Notes under the pieces: generated by a model
What the model saw: the letters and a program-made list of their open reading frames with translations, nothing else
Databases searched by the model: none
What the model was told of the DNA's origin: nothing
In this document: positions 52,251-61,343 of the stretch, piece by piece
Layout: each line of letters starts with the position of its first letter
How positions within the stretch are numbered: the stretch's first letter is position 1
Program-made: the position numbers and the translations under genes
Source of the DNA: Bacillus inaquosorum KCTC 13429
Lineage (GTDB): Bacteria; Bacillota; Bacilli; Bacillales; Bacillaceae
DNA: 64,000 nt
Assembly (NCBI RefSeq): GCF_000332645.1
Contig: NZ_AMXN01000005.1
Span: 248,001-312,000 of the forward strand
Direction: 5' to 3'

Positions 52251-53792
52251 TTACTCCCACTCAATCGTCGCAGGCGGCTTACTTGTAATATCATACACCA
52301 CGCGGTTAATATGCTTCACTTCATTCACGATACGTGTAGAAATGACTTCAAGCACATCCCACGGGATACGCGCCCAGTCAGATGTCATGCCGTCGATTGA
52401 TGTAACGGCGCGGATTCCGATTGTGTAATCATATGTTCTCGCGTCACCCATAACACCAACGCTGCGGATGTCAGGAAGAACAGTGAAGTATTGCCAGATA
52501 TCACGCTCTAACCCGTGATTTGCAACTTCTTCACGCAAAATCGCATCTGATTCACGAACGATTTCCAGTTTTTCTTCTGTTACTTCGCCGAGAACGCGGA
52601 TTCCGAGTCCCGGTCCTGGGAAAGGCTGGCGCCATACGATTTCATCAGGAATGCCGAGCTCTGTGCCAAGCGCGCGCACTTCGTCTTTGAAGAGCGTGTT
52701 TAACGGCTCGATCAGTTCAAACTGCATGTCTTCAGGAAGCCCGCCGACATTGTGGTGAGATTTGATCGTTTGCGCCGTTGCAGTACCGCTCTCGATGATA
52801 TCTGTGTAAAGCGTTCCTTGTGCAAGGTAGTCGATGCCTTTGAGCTTGTCCGCTTCATCATCGAACACGTAAATGAATTCATTACCGATGATTTTGCGTT
52901 TTTGCTCAGGATCAGAAACGCCTTTTAGTTTATTTAAGAACCTGTCTTTTGCGTCTACTTTAATCACGTTCATGTTAAAGCCTTCGCTGAATGTTTTCAT
53001 AACACCTTCGGCCTCGCCTTTACGGAGAAGACCATGGTCTACAAAGATACAAGTCAGCTGGTCGCCGATCGCTTTATGAATCAAAACAGCAACAACAGAG
53101 GAATCAACGCCGCCGCTTAGCGCGCAAAGAACCTGCTTGTCTCCGACCGTTTCACGGATTTTTTGCATTTCAATTTCAATAAAGTTCTCCATTGACCATT
53201 TGCCTTCACAATCACAAACGCCGAATACAAAGTTTTTCAGAAGATCATTGCCGTATTCAGAGTGGCGCACTTCCGGGTGGAACTGAACGCCGTACCATTT
53301 TTTGTCCGCTTTGCTCATCGCTGAGTTCGGGCAGTGATGGCTTGTCGCGTCAACAGTGAAGCCTTCAGGAACTTCTACAACCAAATCGCCGTGGCTCATC
53401 CAAACCACTTGTTCGTTCGGAAGATCTTTGAACAAATCAGGTGTGCCTTCGATACGGATGTTTGCTTTTCCGTATTCACGCTGGCTTGCCGCTTCAACTT
53501 TACCGCCAAGGTAATGGGTCATCAGCTGCATGCCGTAGCAAATTCCTAAAACAGGAATATCAAGCTCGAAGATTTTCTCATCACAGCGGAAAGAGTTTTC
53601 ATCATACACACTGTTTGGACCGCCGGATAAAATAATTCCTTTTGGATTCATTTCTTTAATTTCTTCAGCCGTCAATGTATGGGGATGCAGCTCGCTGTAT
53701 ACCCCGAATTCACGGATACGGCGTGTAATCAGCTGGTTATACTGACTGCCGAAATCAAGGACAAGAATCATTTCATTCACTAACTTTGTCAT
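52251..53792 (-). CDS. guaA: GMP synthetase GuaA
   Basis: A 513-residue glutamine-hydrolysing GMP synthase making GMP from XMP. The class I amidotransferase domain (GICYGMQ near 85, Cys; [10 protein letters not shown] near 175) is followed by the ATP pyrophosphatase domain (SGGVDSSV near 225) and the dimerization domain ending PPATIEWE. The start is ATG at 53792 (168 length) or GTG at 53801; both have a possible ribosome site. It is monocistronic. Confidence 0.98.
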   Translation of the reverse strand: MTKLVNEMILVLDFGSQYNQLITRRIREFGVYSELHPHTLTAEEIKEMNPKGIILSGGPNSVYDENSFRCDEKIFELDIPVLGICYGMQLMTHYLGGKVEAASQREYGKANIRIEGTPDLFKDLPNEQVVWMSHGDLVVEVPEGFTVDATSHHCPNSAMSKADKKWYGVQFHPEVRHSEYGNDLLKNFVFGVCDCEGKWSMENFIEIEMQKIRETVGDKQVLCALSGGVDSSVVAVLIHKAIGDQLTCIFVDHGLLRKGEAEGVMKTFSEGFNMNVIKVDAKDRFLNKLKGVSDPEQKRKIIGNEFIYVFDDEADKLKGIDYLAQGTLYTDIIESGTATAQTIKSHHNVGGLPEDMQFELIEPLNTLFKDEVRALGTELGIPDEIVWRQPFPGPGLGIRVLGEVTEEKLEIVRESDAILREEVANHGLERDIWQYFTVLPDIRSVGVMGDARTYDYTIGIRAVTSIDGMTSDWARIPWDVLEVISTRIVNEVKHINRVVYDITSKPPATIEWE

Positions 53793-53800
53793 GGTTGTCA

Positions 53801-53920
53801 CCTAATCTCCTCTAAGTTTTTTGACACAGAAAAAAACGAGGACAGATATGAAGCCGCTCCGCCCTCTTTGGCAAGGCCGTTTGCCGGAGTCCGGCAACTC
53901 GCTCCCAGACTCCGATAATA
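53801..53920 (-). promoter_or_regulatory. Structured guaA leader, possible cis-regulatory RNA
   Basis: The predicted transcript leader of about 120 bases can form CGGAGTC/GACTCCG or, sharing bases, TTGCCG/CGGCAA. A third, weak stem GAGG/CCTC is followed directly by GTTTTTT. It does not match the purine aptamer core. Confidence 0.45.
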
Positions 53921-53927
53921 TTCACTA

Positions 53928-53956
53928 ATTCTAACAACACGTTGATAAGCGGTCAA
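53928..53956 (-). promoter_or_regulatory. Sigma-A promoter of guaA
   Basis: TTGACC (53951-53956) and TAGAAT (53928-53933) are 17 bases apart on the minus strand. The -35 overlaps the yebA stop codon. Confidence 0.8.
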
Positions 53957-56166
53957 GACCATCTTCTTTTAATTAAATTTTCCCATAACTCTCTGGATTC
54001 ATTCCAAAGCTTCGCCGAATCTTCATTTCTGTATAGCGCCCGTTCATAGCTTGATGTCAGCTTTGACATGTCTTCTGAGCCATGTTTTCCATCGATTCGT
54101 TTCGCATAATCACGCAGCGTTTCACTGCCTTGTTTCGGCAGTCCTCTTCTCTTCATCTGTTTCAGGAGAGCGCCATATGCTTCAAAAAACACGTGCTGAT
54201 CGCTGCGCCGCTTCAATTTTCTCACCACGAAAACAGGCATCCATAACGAACGGAAAACATACAGCAATACCGCTGCCAACAGGAGGACTGCAAGAAGTGC
54301 AAGCGCTACATACCATCCTGCACCGGCATTTGCATGTGAAGCGGACGGCTTTTCAGAACCAACTGGCTCCCGTTTTTCCTTTTGTTTTTCCTCTTTTCCC
54401 GGCTGTTTTTTCTCTTCTTTCTGCTCCTCTTTTGTTTTCTCCGGCGAGCTGCTGCTCTCGCTGCCGGAATCCTTTGTGTCAGTAGAAGTAAACTCAGCCG
54501 GATTTGTAAACCCTTTAGTCGGCTCAAATGTGACCCAGCCCTGTTCCGGGAAATACACCTCTACCCAGGAATGGGCGTTGTTATTTGTCACTTCGTAGAT
54601 GCTGCCGTTTTTGTTTCCTGCTTCTTTATATTCGCCGGACGTATACCCCTTTACCCAGCGGGCTGGAATGCCGGCCGAACGCAGGAGCACCACCATAGCG
54701 GAAGAAAAGTTGTCACAGTAGCCCATCTTTGTTTCAAACAGAAATTGATCGACATAATCCTCATCATTCTTAGGGATGGTCACGTTTTCTGTTTCATATG
54801 TGAACTCATTTGATCCTAAGTATTCCTCAACTGCTTTCACCTTATCAAACATATTATCGTGATCCTGGGTCAGCTCGATCGCAAGAGTTCTCACCCGCTC
54901 AGGCAGTGAATCCGGCAGTTGCATATAGCGGTCGCTGAATGTGTATTCCTCACTGTTGTTTCTCACTTTTACCTTTCTCAGCTCATCCAGCTTGTAGACC
55001 GGAGAATTGTACGTTACTGTATAGCTTCCCATATTTCTGATCTCACCGGCTTGTTCACTGATCGGAGAAATTTGTTCCGTGTTCCCGTTCATTTCAAGTG
55101 AGACAGCCTGCTTTGGCTGAATGGTTACCGCACCGATCGGATACATCACATGGTTATACCCGTAGTGATCATCGACTTTTACTCGGACGGTGCTGCGCTC
55201 TGTCGAAACCTTGTGGTCAAACCACAGATTTTCAACTTTTCCTCCGCTTAGCTGATATGACATGCCTGTGTCTGTTTCAATCCAGCCTTTTCCTGTATAC
55301 GTATCCTTCGTTTCCACGCGGAAATACGTTCGCTCTTTTCCTTGCCATGTAAAAACAGGGGTATTATCCTGCTGAAACGGGCCGCCGAGTGATTCATCAT
55401 GGTTCCCGTATCCGATTTTGCTTTCTCCAGCCGACACACGGTCTTGATTGGTGATTTTTTTGAGGAAAGGCACCGGATCAGGCCAAGCCGGATCTGATTT
55501 CGGAGCGGAAAGTCCGAATCCCACCGCAGCCAAAATCAATACAGATAAAGGAAGAAACCATTTCAAGACAGATGTTTTTGACAGTTTGATTCTTTCCATC
55601 AGCTTGATGCGTTCTAAGTATAAAAGACCCAGCATAAAGAAGCCGATCAGCACGATACGGATGACGGCAAAAGTGGCGTCATATGGTGTAAAGGTATCAA
55701 GAATCGTAATATACGCTACTGTCATCATAAAGAAAAACAAGATTCTTCTCTGGTAAATCACCCAATAATGAAGGAGATAGACCAGCAGCCACAGCAGCAC
55801 AAAAAACAGCAGGGTCCGAAACGAAGGAATCATGTCATTCCATTGCCCTGATTGAATCAGCGTGATATTCAAATAGACATCCTTAAAAAAAGAGCTGACC
55901 CAGCTCAAGTCAAATATAGATCCTTGATAAAACAGGATGTGTATCGAGATCAACGTAAATATGACACAAAAAGGAACGGTGACAAACCACCTCATCCTGA
56001 AAAAGGTCAGCAGAAACGTCAAGCCGATAAACACAATAAAAAAGCCCGTATGTTTCGTATCTGTAAAACTGTCAAGCGGCCTGAGCCACTCCCACAGCAA
56101 TAAAAACGCCAGAAAATAAAATAACAGCAAGCTCAAACGGCTTCCCTTCTGGTCATCGTGCGGCAT
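53953..56166 (-). CDS. yebA: Transglutaminase-like membrane protein YebA
   Basis: A protein of 737 residues related to TgpA. Six or so N-terminal helices (about 15-215) precede an outer part with a transglutaminase core: Cys in MGYCDNFSSAM (near 488), His in NNAHSWVEVYF (near 525) and Asp replaced by Glu in FEPTKGF. A Lys/Glu-rich linker follows (570-610), then a final helix (about 618-642) and a DUF4129-like cytoplasmic end. The ATG at 56166 follows AGAGGTGA. The substrate is unknown. It forms an operon with yeaC and yeaD. Confidence 0.92.
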   Translation of the reverse strand: MPHDDQKGSRLSLLLFYFLAFLLLWEWLRPLDSFTDTKHTGFFIVFIGLTFLLTFFRMRWFVTVPFCVIFTLISIHILFYQGSIFDLSWVSSFFKDVYLNITLIQSGQWNDMIPSFRTLLFFVLLWLLVYLLHYWVIYQRRILFFFMMTVAYITILDTFTPYDATFAVIRIVLIGFFMLGLLYLERIKLMERIKLSKTSVLKWFLPLSVLILAAVGFGLSAPKSDPAWPDPVPFLKKITNQDRVSAGESKIGYGNHDESLGGPFQQDNTPVFTWQGKERTYFRVETKDTYTGKGWIETDTGMSYQLSGGKVENLWFDHKVSTERSTVRVKVDDHYGYNHVMYPIGAVTIQPKQAVSLEMNGNTEQISPISEQAGEIRNMGSYTVTYNSPVYKLDELRKVKVRNNSEEYTFSDRYMQLPDSLPERVRTLAIELTQDHDNMFDKVKAVEEYLGSNEFTYETENVTIPKNDEDYVDQFLFETKMGYCDNFSSAMVVLLRSAGIPARWVKGYTSGEYKEAGNKNGSIYEVTNNNAHSWVEVYFPEQGWVTFEPTKGFTNPAEFTSTDTKDSGSESSSSPEKTKEEQKEEKKQPGKEEKQKEKREPVGSEKPSASHANAGAGWYVALALLAVLLLAAVLLYVFRSLWMPVFVVRKLKRRSDQHVFFEAYGALLKQMKRRGLPKQGSETLRDYAKRIDGKHGSEDMSKLTSSYERALYRNEDSAKLWNESRELWENLIKRRWS

Positions 56167-56187
56167 GTGCACCCGTCACCTCTCTTT

Positions 56188-57384
56188 CTAAACAACACGC
56201 GAAACTTGTCCGCACCTCATGACCTGAACTCTGATTTGACGTTTCATCATGCGTTCGATCATGACGTTTTCAGCTTGAGAAAGCTCAGCAGCTTTCTCTT
56301 TTGCCAGTATCACTGTCACCCGGCCGCCCCCGATTTCTGCTATGTTCAGCAAATCTTCCGTGAACTGTCCCGTGACGATCACTTTGTCAGCCTGGCGAAC
56401 AGACGGCTTCCCCAGCTCCTCCCGTACATATCGGCTTACCGGGTCAGCCGCATCACAATGAGCGACGGCTAAATGACGAAGCATGTGCTTAAAATGCTGC
56501 TCCCCCTCCTGAATAGGAAAAATGTTTTTTTCCTTTCCGACTGAGGCCAAGCCTGCCCCCGCGCCGTTTTTTAAAACAGAATGAAGAATCGAAGCTGTCA
56601 CAGAAACGACCTCTTCGAATGCTTCCGAGGAAAATCGGTCCATCAGAAGAAACAGGTTTTTGCTTCGAGACGGTTCAAATTCCTTCGTCATCAGCTGGTT
56701 TCGCCGTGCAGAAGTCTTCCAATCTAGTGCAGCAAACCGGTCTCCCGGCTGATAATTCCGCACACTTGCTGCGACTGCGGAAGGGTGCTGATGAATCGGA
56801 GAAGAACCGCTTACCCCGTCTTCCTGATGCTTCTCATTCACCTGATAAGGAAGACGCTGAAAGGATGGATAAACAAACAAGGTGTCTTCCAGCTCATAAA
56901 AAGCTGTTTTTTCAATCAGGCCGAGAACATCCCCGGTCCGCACCCTGACAGCATGAAAATGATGCTCCCCGCGCGGTACCCGATCTAATTCATACGACAT
57001 TGTCATACTCCGTTTAAACCAAGGAAAAACGAGCCGTTTGGCCGCGGCTTCGTCTCGGTTCAATGACTCGATTCCTTCTGGCAGGCAATCTTCAATCACC
57101 ATATACATCAGGGGAAACGGCAGCTTTCTTCTCAGCGTTACCGACACGCCCAGCTTGTCCCCCGCATGCAATTGTGTTTTGGCCATTTGCCGTGAAGCCT
57201 GAAAAGATCGGAGTGGGTACAGCGCCAGAAGCCCGGCATACACCACAAAAGGGAGAAATGCGTAAAACAAAAACCAGCTGACAAAGCCGCCCTGAAACAT
57301 TGCGTAGGAAAAAACAGCACCCGTCAATAACGTTAATACAATCAGCTTCCATCCATATACCAGCCATTGCAATTTCTTCTTCAT
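56188..57384 (-). CDS. yeaD: DUF58 protein YeaD
   Basis: A 398-residue protein with two N-terminal helices (about 10-30 and 34-55) and a DUF58 domain containing YQPGDRFAALDWKTSARR (near 212), the family signature, followed by a vWA-like fold (LFLLMDRFSSE). DUF58, MoxR ATPase and transglutaminase genes commonly occur together, as here. It shares one base with the yeaC stop (TGATG). Confidence 0.93.
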   Translation of the reverse strand: MKKKLQWLVYGWKLIVLTLLTGAVFSYAMFQGGFVSWFLFYAFLPFVVYAGLLALYPLRSFQASRQMAKTQLHAGDKLGVSVTLRRKLPFPLMYMVIEDCLPEGIESLNRDEAAAKRLVFPWFKRSMTMSYELDRVPRGEHHFHAVRVRTGDVLGLIEKTAFYELEDTLFVYPSFQRLPYQVNEKHQEDGVSGSSPIHQHPSAVAASVRNYQPGDRFAALDWKTSARRNQLMTKEFEPSRSKNLFLLMDRFSSEAFEEVVSVTASILHSVLKNGAGAGLASVGKEKNIFPIQEGEQHFKHMLRHLAVAHCDAADPVSRYVREELGKPSVRQADKVIVTGQFTEDLLNIAEIGGGRVTVILAKEKAAELSQAENVMIERMMKRQIRVQVMRCGQVSRVV

Positions 57385-58346
57385 CAGCGGATCGACGACC
57401 TTTGAACCGGTACCTTCACAGTTGACATGATCTCCCGTACAATCGTTTCTGCCTGGATCCCTTCAAATTTCGCCTCTGGCTGCAGCAGCATCCGGTGCGG
57501 AAGCGTAAAAGGAGCCAAATATTGAATATCATCCGGAATGACATAGTCGCGATGATGCAGCAGCGCGTATGCTTGGGCCGCTTTCATTAGAGCGATTGAT
57601 CCGCGCGGACTGACGCCTAATTGAACAGAGACATGCTGTCTCGTTTTCTGCACAATTTCAACAATATATTCTTTTATGCTGTCATCAGCGCGGACATTTT
57701 GAACTTCCCGCTGCAAACGGATGAAGTCTTCTTTTGTAATAACCGGTTCAAGTGTCTCAATCGGATGGCTTTTTTCCTGAAGAGATAAGACGTCCAGTTC
57801 CTCATTAAAGGACGGATAACCCATGCGGAGTTTGAATAAAAAACGGTCAAGCTGGGCTTCCGGCAAAGGATAGGTCCCTTCATATTCGACCGGGTTTTGC
57901 GTTGCCATCACAAAAAACGGGGCGGCAAGCGGCATCGTATGGCCATCTACCGTTACGCTTCCCTCTTCCATCGCTTCAAGCAAAGCAGACTGTGTCTTCG
58001 GAGAGGTACGGTTGATTTCATCGGCAAGCACAATATTTCCCATAATCGGGCCAGGACGGTATTCAAATTCCATCGTTTTCGCATTATAGATGGATACGCC
58101 TGTTACATCAGATGGCAGCAAATCCGGAGTGAACTGGATTCTTTTGAAGTCGGCGCCGATTGACTTTGCCAGTGCGCGGACCATCATCGTTTTTCCGACT
58201 CCGGGCACATCCTCAAGCAGCACATGCCCTTTGGCAAGAATGGCTGCTAAACTGAGTATGGCGATGTCTCGTTTTCCAACCATTACTCTATTAATATGGT
58301 CAACTGCTTTCCCCAGCAAAGGATGCAGGTCTTCATGATATGCCAT
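57384..58346 (-). CDS. yeaC: MoxR-family AAA+ ATPase YeaC
   Basis: A 320-residue AAA_3 ATPase. Walker A is EDVPGVGKTMM (near 46), Walker B is VLADEINRTSPKTQ (near 105), sensor 1 is MATQNPVEYEGTYPLPEAQLD split near 146-166, and a lid domain ends the protein. MoxR proteins act as chaperones for partner complexes with vWA/DUF58 proteins. The start is MAYHEDLH at 58346 after GGAGGAAAAGA. Confidence 0.95.
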   Translation of the reverse strand: MAYHEDLHPLLGKAVDHINRVMVGKRDIAILSLAAILAKGHVLLEDVPGVGKTMMVRALAKSIGADFKRIQFTPDLLPSDVTGVSIYNAKTMEFEYRPGPIMGNIVLADEINRTSPKTQSALLEAMEEGSVTVDGHTMPLAAPFFVMATQNPVEYEGTYPLPEAQLDRFLFKLRMGYPSFNEELDVLSLQEKSHPIETLEPVITKEDFIRLQREVQNVRADDSIKEYIVEIVQKTRQHVSVQLGVSPRGSIALMKAAQAYALLHHRDYVIPDDIQYLAPFTLPHRMLLQPEAKFEGIQAETIVREIMSTVKVPVQRSSIR

Positions 58347-58375
58347 TCTTTTCCTCCTAGTCATCTACAAAATTC

Positions 58376-58403
58376 ATCATATCGTAACCTAACTTTACCA
58401 CAA
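58376..58403 (-). promoter_or_regulatory. Candidate promoter of yeaC-yeaD-yebA
   Basis: TTGTGG (58398-58403) and TATGAT (58376-58381) are 16 bases apart on the minus strand, 29 bases before the yeaC start. Confidence 0.5.
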
Positions 58404-58469
58404 AAAACAATCTGTATAAAAAAACGATTCTAGCAAATTGTTTCCAATAAAAGCAGGCCAAAACACACA

Positions 58470-58496
58470 AAAAAAGCTTCCTGTGACAGGAAGCTC
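58470..58496 (-). terminator. Terminator after mneS
   Basis: GAGCTTCCTGTCACAGGAAGCTTTTTTT on the minus strand has a 9-bp stem and a T-run; it overlaps the last base pairs before the gene's stop. Confidence 0.88.
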
Positions 58497-58498
58497 AA

Positions 58499-59371
58499 TT
58501 ATTTGCGTTCTAAAGGCTCCATATGAACATGCGAATAATCAATTGCATGCTCCTCCTTCATTCTCCGCTCAATTTCATTGGCAATATCGTGGCTTTCCGT
58601 AATATTTAAATCTGCCGATACCTCAACTACCACATCTACGTAAACCGTACTGCCCAAGTATCTCGCTTTAATGTCTTTTAACCGGCTCACTCCGGAGACC
58701 TTTTCGATCGTCTGTTTATAAGCCGAAATGTCCTTTACGTCGAAGCCATCTGTCAATGAGTGAGATGATTCTTTAAAAATGTCCCATGCCGTTTTGCAAA
58801 TGAGAAGACCGATCACAAACGCCGTCACAGTATCAATCCAAGCAAGGTGGAATTGCGCTGCTATAATTCCGATAAACGTGCCGATACTGACAAACGCATC
58901 TGATTTATTATCAGCAGCTGCGGCAAGGAGCGCCTGGCTCTTCACCTTTTTGGCCAGCCTTTTATTGTACTGGTAGACCACAAGCATCAGGGCTGCCCCG
59001 CCCGCTGCCGTCCAAGCCGCAATCATATCCGGCGTCTCTTGTTTAGCAGAAAAAATAGATTCTCCGGCGCTGAATAGCACTTGCAGTCCGACAACCATCA
59101 TAATAAACGATGCGATAAGTGATGCAATTGTTTCCGCACGGAAGTGGCCGTATGGATGATCTTCATCAGGAGGCTTTTGAGAGATACGCAGGCCGATCAG
59201 CACAGCAACAGAAGCAATAATGTCAGTTGTGTTATTTAACCCGTCTGCCGTAAGTGCTTCCGAGTGAAAAAGATAACCGATAATCAGCTTAATCGCGGAC
59301 AGGACAAGATACGCGGCAATGCTGACCAGCGCCCCGGATTCTCCCTTTTTCAGTTCATCATATCTCTCCAT
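58499..59371 (-). CDS. mneS: Cation diffusion facilitator MneS (YeaB)
   Basis: A 290-residue CDF transporter with six helices and the metal sites ADGLNNTTDI (helix 2, near 42) and AADNKSDAFVS (helix 5, near 152), plus a cytoplasmic C-terminal domain ending YSHVHMEP. In B. subtilis YeaB is the manganese exporter MneS, partnered with MneP. The start is MERYDELKK at 59371 after GGAGAGGAGGTTTTGT. No Mn-dependent yybP riboswitch is visible upstream. Confidence 0.93.
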   Translation of the reverse strand: MERYDELKKGESGALVSIAAYLVLSAIKLIIGYLFHSEALTADGLNNTTDIIASVAVLIGLRISQKPPDEDHPYGHFRAETIASLIASFIMMVVGLQVLFSAGESIFSAKQETPDMIAAWTAAGGAALMLVVYQYNKRLAKKVKSQALLAAAADNKSDAFVSIGTFIGIIAAQFHLAWIDTVTAFVIGLLICKTAWDIFKESSHSLTDGFDVKDISAYKQTIEKVSGVSRLKDIKARYLGSTVYVDVVVEVSADLNITESHDIANEIERRMKEEHAIDYSHVHMEPLERK

Positions 59372-59783
59372 ACAAAACCTCCTCTCCGCACGTGTATTCC
59401 TATTATTATGATACAAAGCTGAACCGCAGTGGGTCTACAGAAACATGATTCACCAGCCACAGAAAAATAGTGACGATAGAACACTTTTTCTCTAAACCAA
59501 TTTATTTTCTCATCTGAAAATCCCTTCAATTTCAATGATGCCAACGCTTCTGGCAGCCTTCCATATTTTTAAAATTATACCAAACTGCAAAAATGAATAA
59601 TTAACGGAACATTTTTTCTTTTATTCCAAGCATATCTGCTGAAAACATCGCCAACAAAACACTACAAATTTGAAATAAGCTGTTATATTTTCTTACACGA
59701 ATTTTCGACAAACTGTATATTTATGATAGAGTTTCAATTATCATAATATTCAGTAATGACTTCATTCTTAAAGGAGGCAACCT
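59372..59783. promoter_or_regulatory. mneS-gabP intergenic region
   Basis: This AT-rich 412-base gap between divergent genes holds the ribosome site of mneS and, at its right end, the TnrA box and promoter of gabP. A 64-codon minus-strand frame beginning with TTG at 59544 has no ribosome site and was not called. Confidence 0.6.
59681..59697 (+). promoter_or_regulatory. TnrA box upstream of gabP
   Basis: TGTTATATTTTCTTACA agrees at every fixed position with the TnrA/GlnR consensus TGTNANAWWWTNTNACA. A -10-like TATGAT/TAGAGT pair lies at 59722-59732, placing the box near -50, the usual activating position for TnrA. Confidence 0.88.
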
Positions 59784-61193
59784 ATGAACCAGTCTCAATC
59801 AGGATTAAAAAAAGAATTAAAGACCCGCCATATGACAATGATTTCGATCGCCGGCGTGATCGGAGCCGGCCTATTTGTAGGCAGCGGTTCAGTGATTCAC
59901 TCTACTGGGCCCGGTGCCATTATTTCTTACGCGTTAGCCGGATTATTGGTGATTTTTATCATGAGAATGCTCGGTGAGATGTCTGCCGTAAACCCGACAA
60001 GCGGATCGTTTTCTCAATACGCTCACGATGCCATCGGACCGTGGGCAGGATTTACAATCGGATGGCTGTATTGGTTTTTCTGGGTGATTGTGATCGCGAT
60101 CGAAGCAATCGCCGGCGCAGGCATTATTCAATACTGGTACCAAGATATTCCGCTATGGCTGACAAGTTTGATCTTGACGATCTTGCTCACCCTGACAAAT
60201 ATCTACTCCGTTAAGTCATTCGGTGAGTTCGAATATTGGTTCTCCCTCATTAAAGTTGTTACCATCATCGCTTTTCTAATCGTTGGTTTTGCCTTTATTT
60301 TTGGCTTTGCGCCAGGCAGTGAACCAGTCGGTTTATCCAATATTACAGGCAAAGGCGGATTTTTCCCGGAAGGCATCAGCTCCGTATTGCTCGGCATTGT
60401 TGTTGTCATCTTCTCCTTTATGGGAACAGAAATTGTTGCCATTGCAGCGGGAGAAACATCCAACCCAATCGAATCCGTGACAAAAGCGACCCGATCCGTT
60501 GTATGGCGCATCATCGTCTTTTACGTTGGCTCTATCGCCGTTGTTGTGGCGCTTTTGCCTTGGAATTCAGCGAATATATTAGAAAGCCCTTTCGTCGCTG
60601 TACTTGAGCATATTGGAGTGCCGGCAGCCGCGCAGATTATGAACTTTATCGTCCTCACAGCCGTACTCTCTTGCCTGAATTCAGGTTTGTACACCACATC
60701 CAGAATGCTGTATTCACTCGCAGAAAGAAACGAAGCGCCGCGCCGTTTTATGAAATTGAGCAAAAAAGGCGTTCCCGTACAAGCCATTGTCGCCGGAACA
60801 TTTTTCTCTTATATCGCGGTCGTAATGAACTACTTTTCACCGGACACAGTCTTTTTATTCTTAGTGAACTCATCAGGCGCCATTGCTTTGCTCGTCTATC
60901 TCGTCATCGCTGTTTCCCAGCTGAGAATGCGAAAAAAACTCGAAAAAACAAACCCGGAAGCATTGAAGATCAAAATGTGGCTCTTTCCTTTCCTAACCTA
61001 CTTGACCATCATCGCCATCTGCGGAATTTTAGTATCTATGGCGTTTATTGATTCCATGAGAGACGAGCTGCTGCTGACAGGCGTCATCACGGGAATCGTT
61101 CTGATTTCTTATCTTGCGTTCAGAAAACGCAAGGTGAGCGAGAAAGCGGCAGCCAAGCCAGTCACACAGCAGCAGCCCGACATCCTGCCTTAA
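59784..61193 (+). CDS. gabP: GABA permease GabP
   Basis: A 469-residue APC-family amino acid transporter with 12 helices. ISIAGVIGAGLFVGSGS (near 20-36) is the substrate loop and SYALAGLLVIFIMRMLGEM helix 2. In B. subtilis GabP imports 4-aminobutyrate and proline at low affinity and is activated by TnrA under nitrogen limitation, which fits the box upstream. It follows AAAGGAGGCAACCT. Confidence 0.97.
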   Translation: MNQSQSGLKKELKTRHMTMISIAGVIGAGLFVGSGSVIHSTGPGAIISYALAGLLVIFIMRMLGEMSAVNPTSGSFSQYAHDAIGPWAGFTIGWLYWFFWVIVIAIEAIAGAGIIQYWYQDIPLWLTSLILTILLTLTNIYSVKSFGEFEYWFSLIKVVTIIAFLIVGFAFIFGFAPGSEPVGLSNITGKGGFFPEGISSVLLGIVVVIFSFMGTEIVAIAAGETSNPIESVTKATRSVVWRIIVFYVGSIAVVVALLPWNSANILESPFVAVLEHIGVPAAAQIMNFIVLTAVLSCLNSGLYTTSRMLYSLAERNEAPRRFMKLSKKGVPVQAIVAGTFFSYIAVVMNYFSPDTVFLFLVNSSGAIALLVYLVIAVSQLRMRKKLEKTNPEALKIKMWLFPFLTYLTIIAICGILVSMAFIDSMRDELLLTGVITGIVLISYLAFRKRKVSEKAAAKPVTQQQPDILP

Positions 61194-61201
61194 TGCTGAT
61201 C

Positions 61202-61240
61202 AAATCCTAAACGGTCTGCCGTTTAGGATTTTGTTATTTT
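61202..61240 (+). terminator. Terminator after gabP
   Basis: AAATCCTAAACGG / CCGTTTAGGATTT with a 4-base loop is followed by TGTTATTTT. Confidence 0.88.
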
Positions 61241-61277
61241 CTTCTTCGAGCAGGAGCGACACACAAATTTTTTTGTA

Positions 61278-61305
61278 ACCATCACGTCCTTATTGTCATT
61301 AACTA
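61278..61305 (+). promoter_or_regulatory. Candidate SigK promoter of cotA
   Basis: CATTAACTA (61297-61305) agrees in 8 of 9 positions with the SigK -10 form CATANNNTA, and ACC lies 16 bases upstream as a -35. cotA is known to be a mother-cell SigK gene. A GerE site was not identified. Confidence 0.6.
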
Positions 61306-61343
61306 TAGTACCAATTTGGAAAATTTAGATAAGGACGATGAAA

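Noticed and set aside
53840-53920. Purine riboswitch in front of guaA
   Set aside because: The leader lacks the TATAATC...GGATATGG...GTTTCTACC core seen clearly at purE and pbuG.
59350-59544. A 64-codon minus-strand frame upstream of mneS
   Set aside because: It starts with TTG, has no Shine-Dalgarno, overlaps the mneS start and has an unlikely composition; it could be the small gene annotated near here in 168, but the sequence does not support it.
59372-59680. Mn-sensing yybP-ykoY riboswitch for mneS
   Set aside because: No matching conserved loops were found in the short region upstream of mneS.
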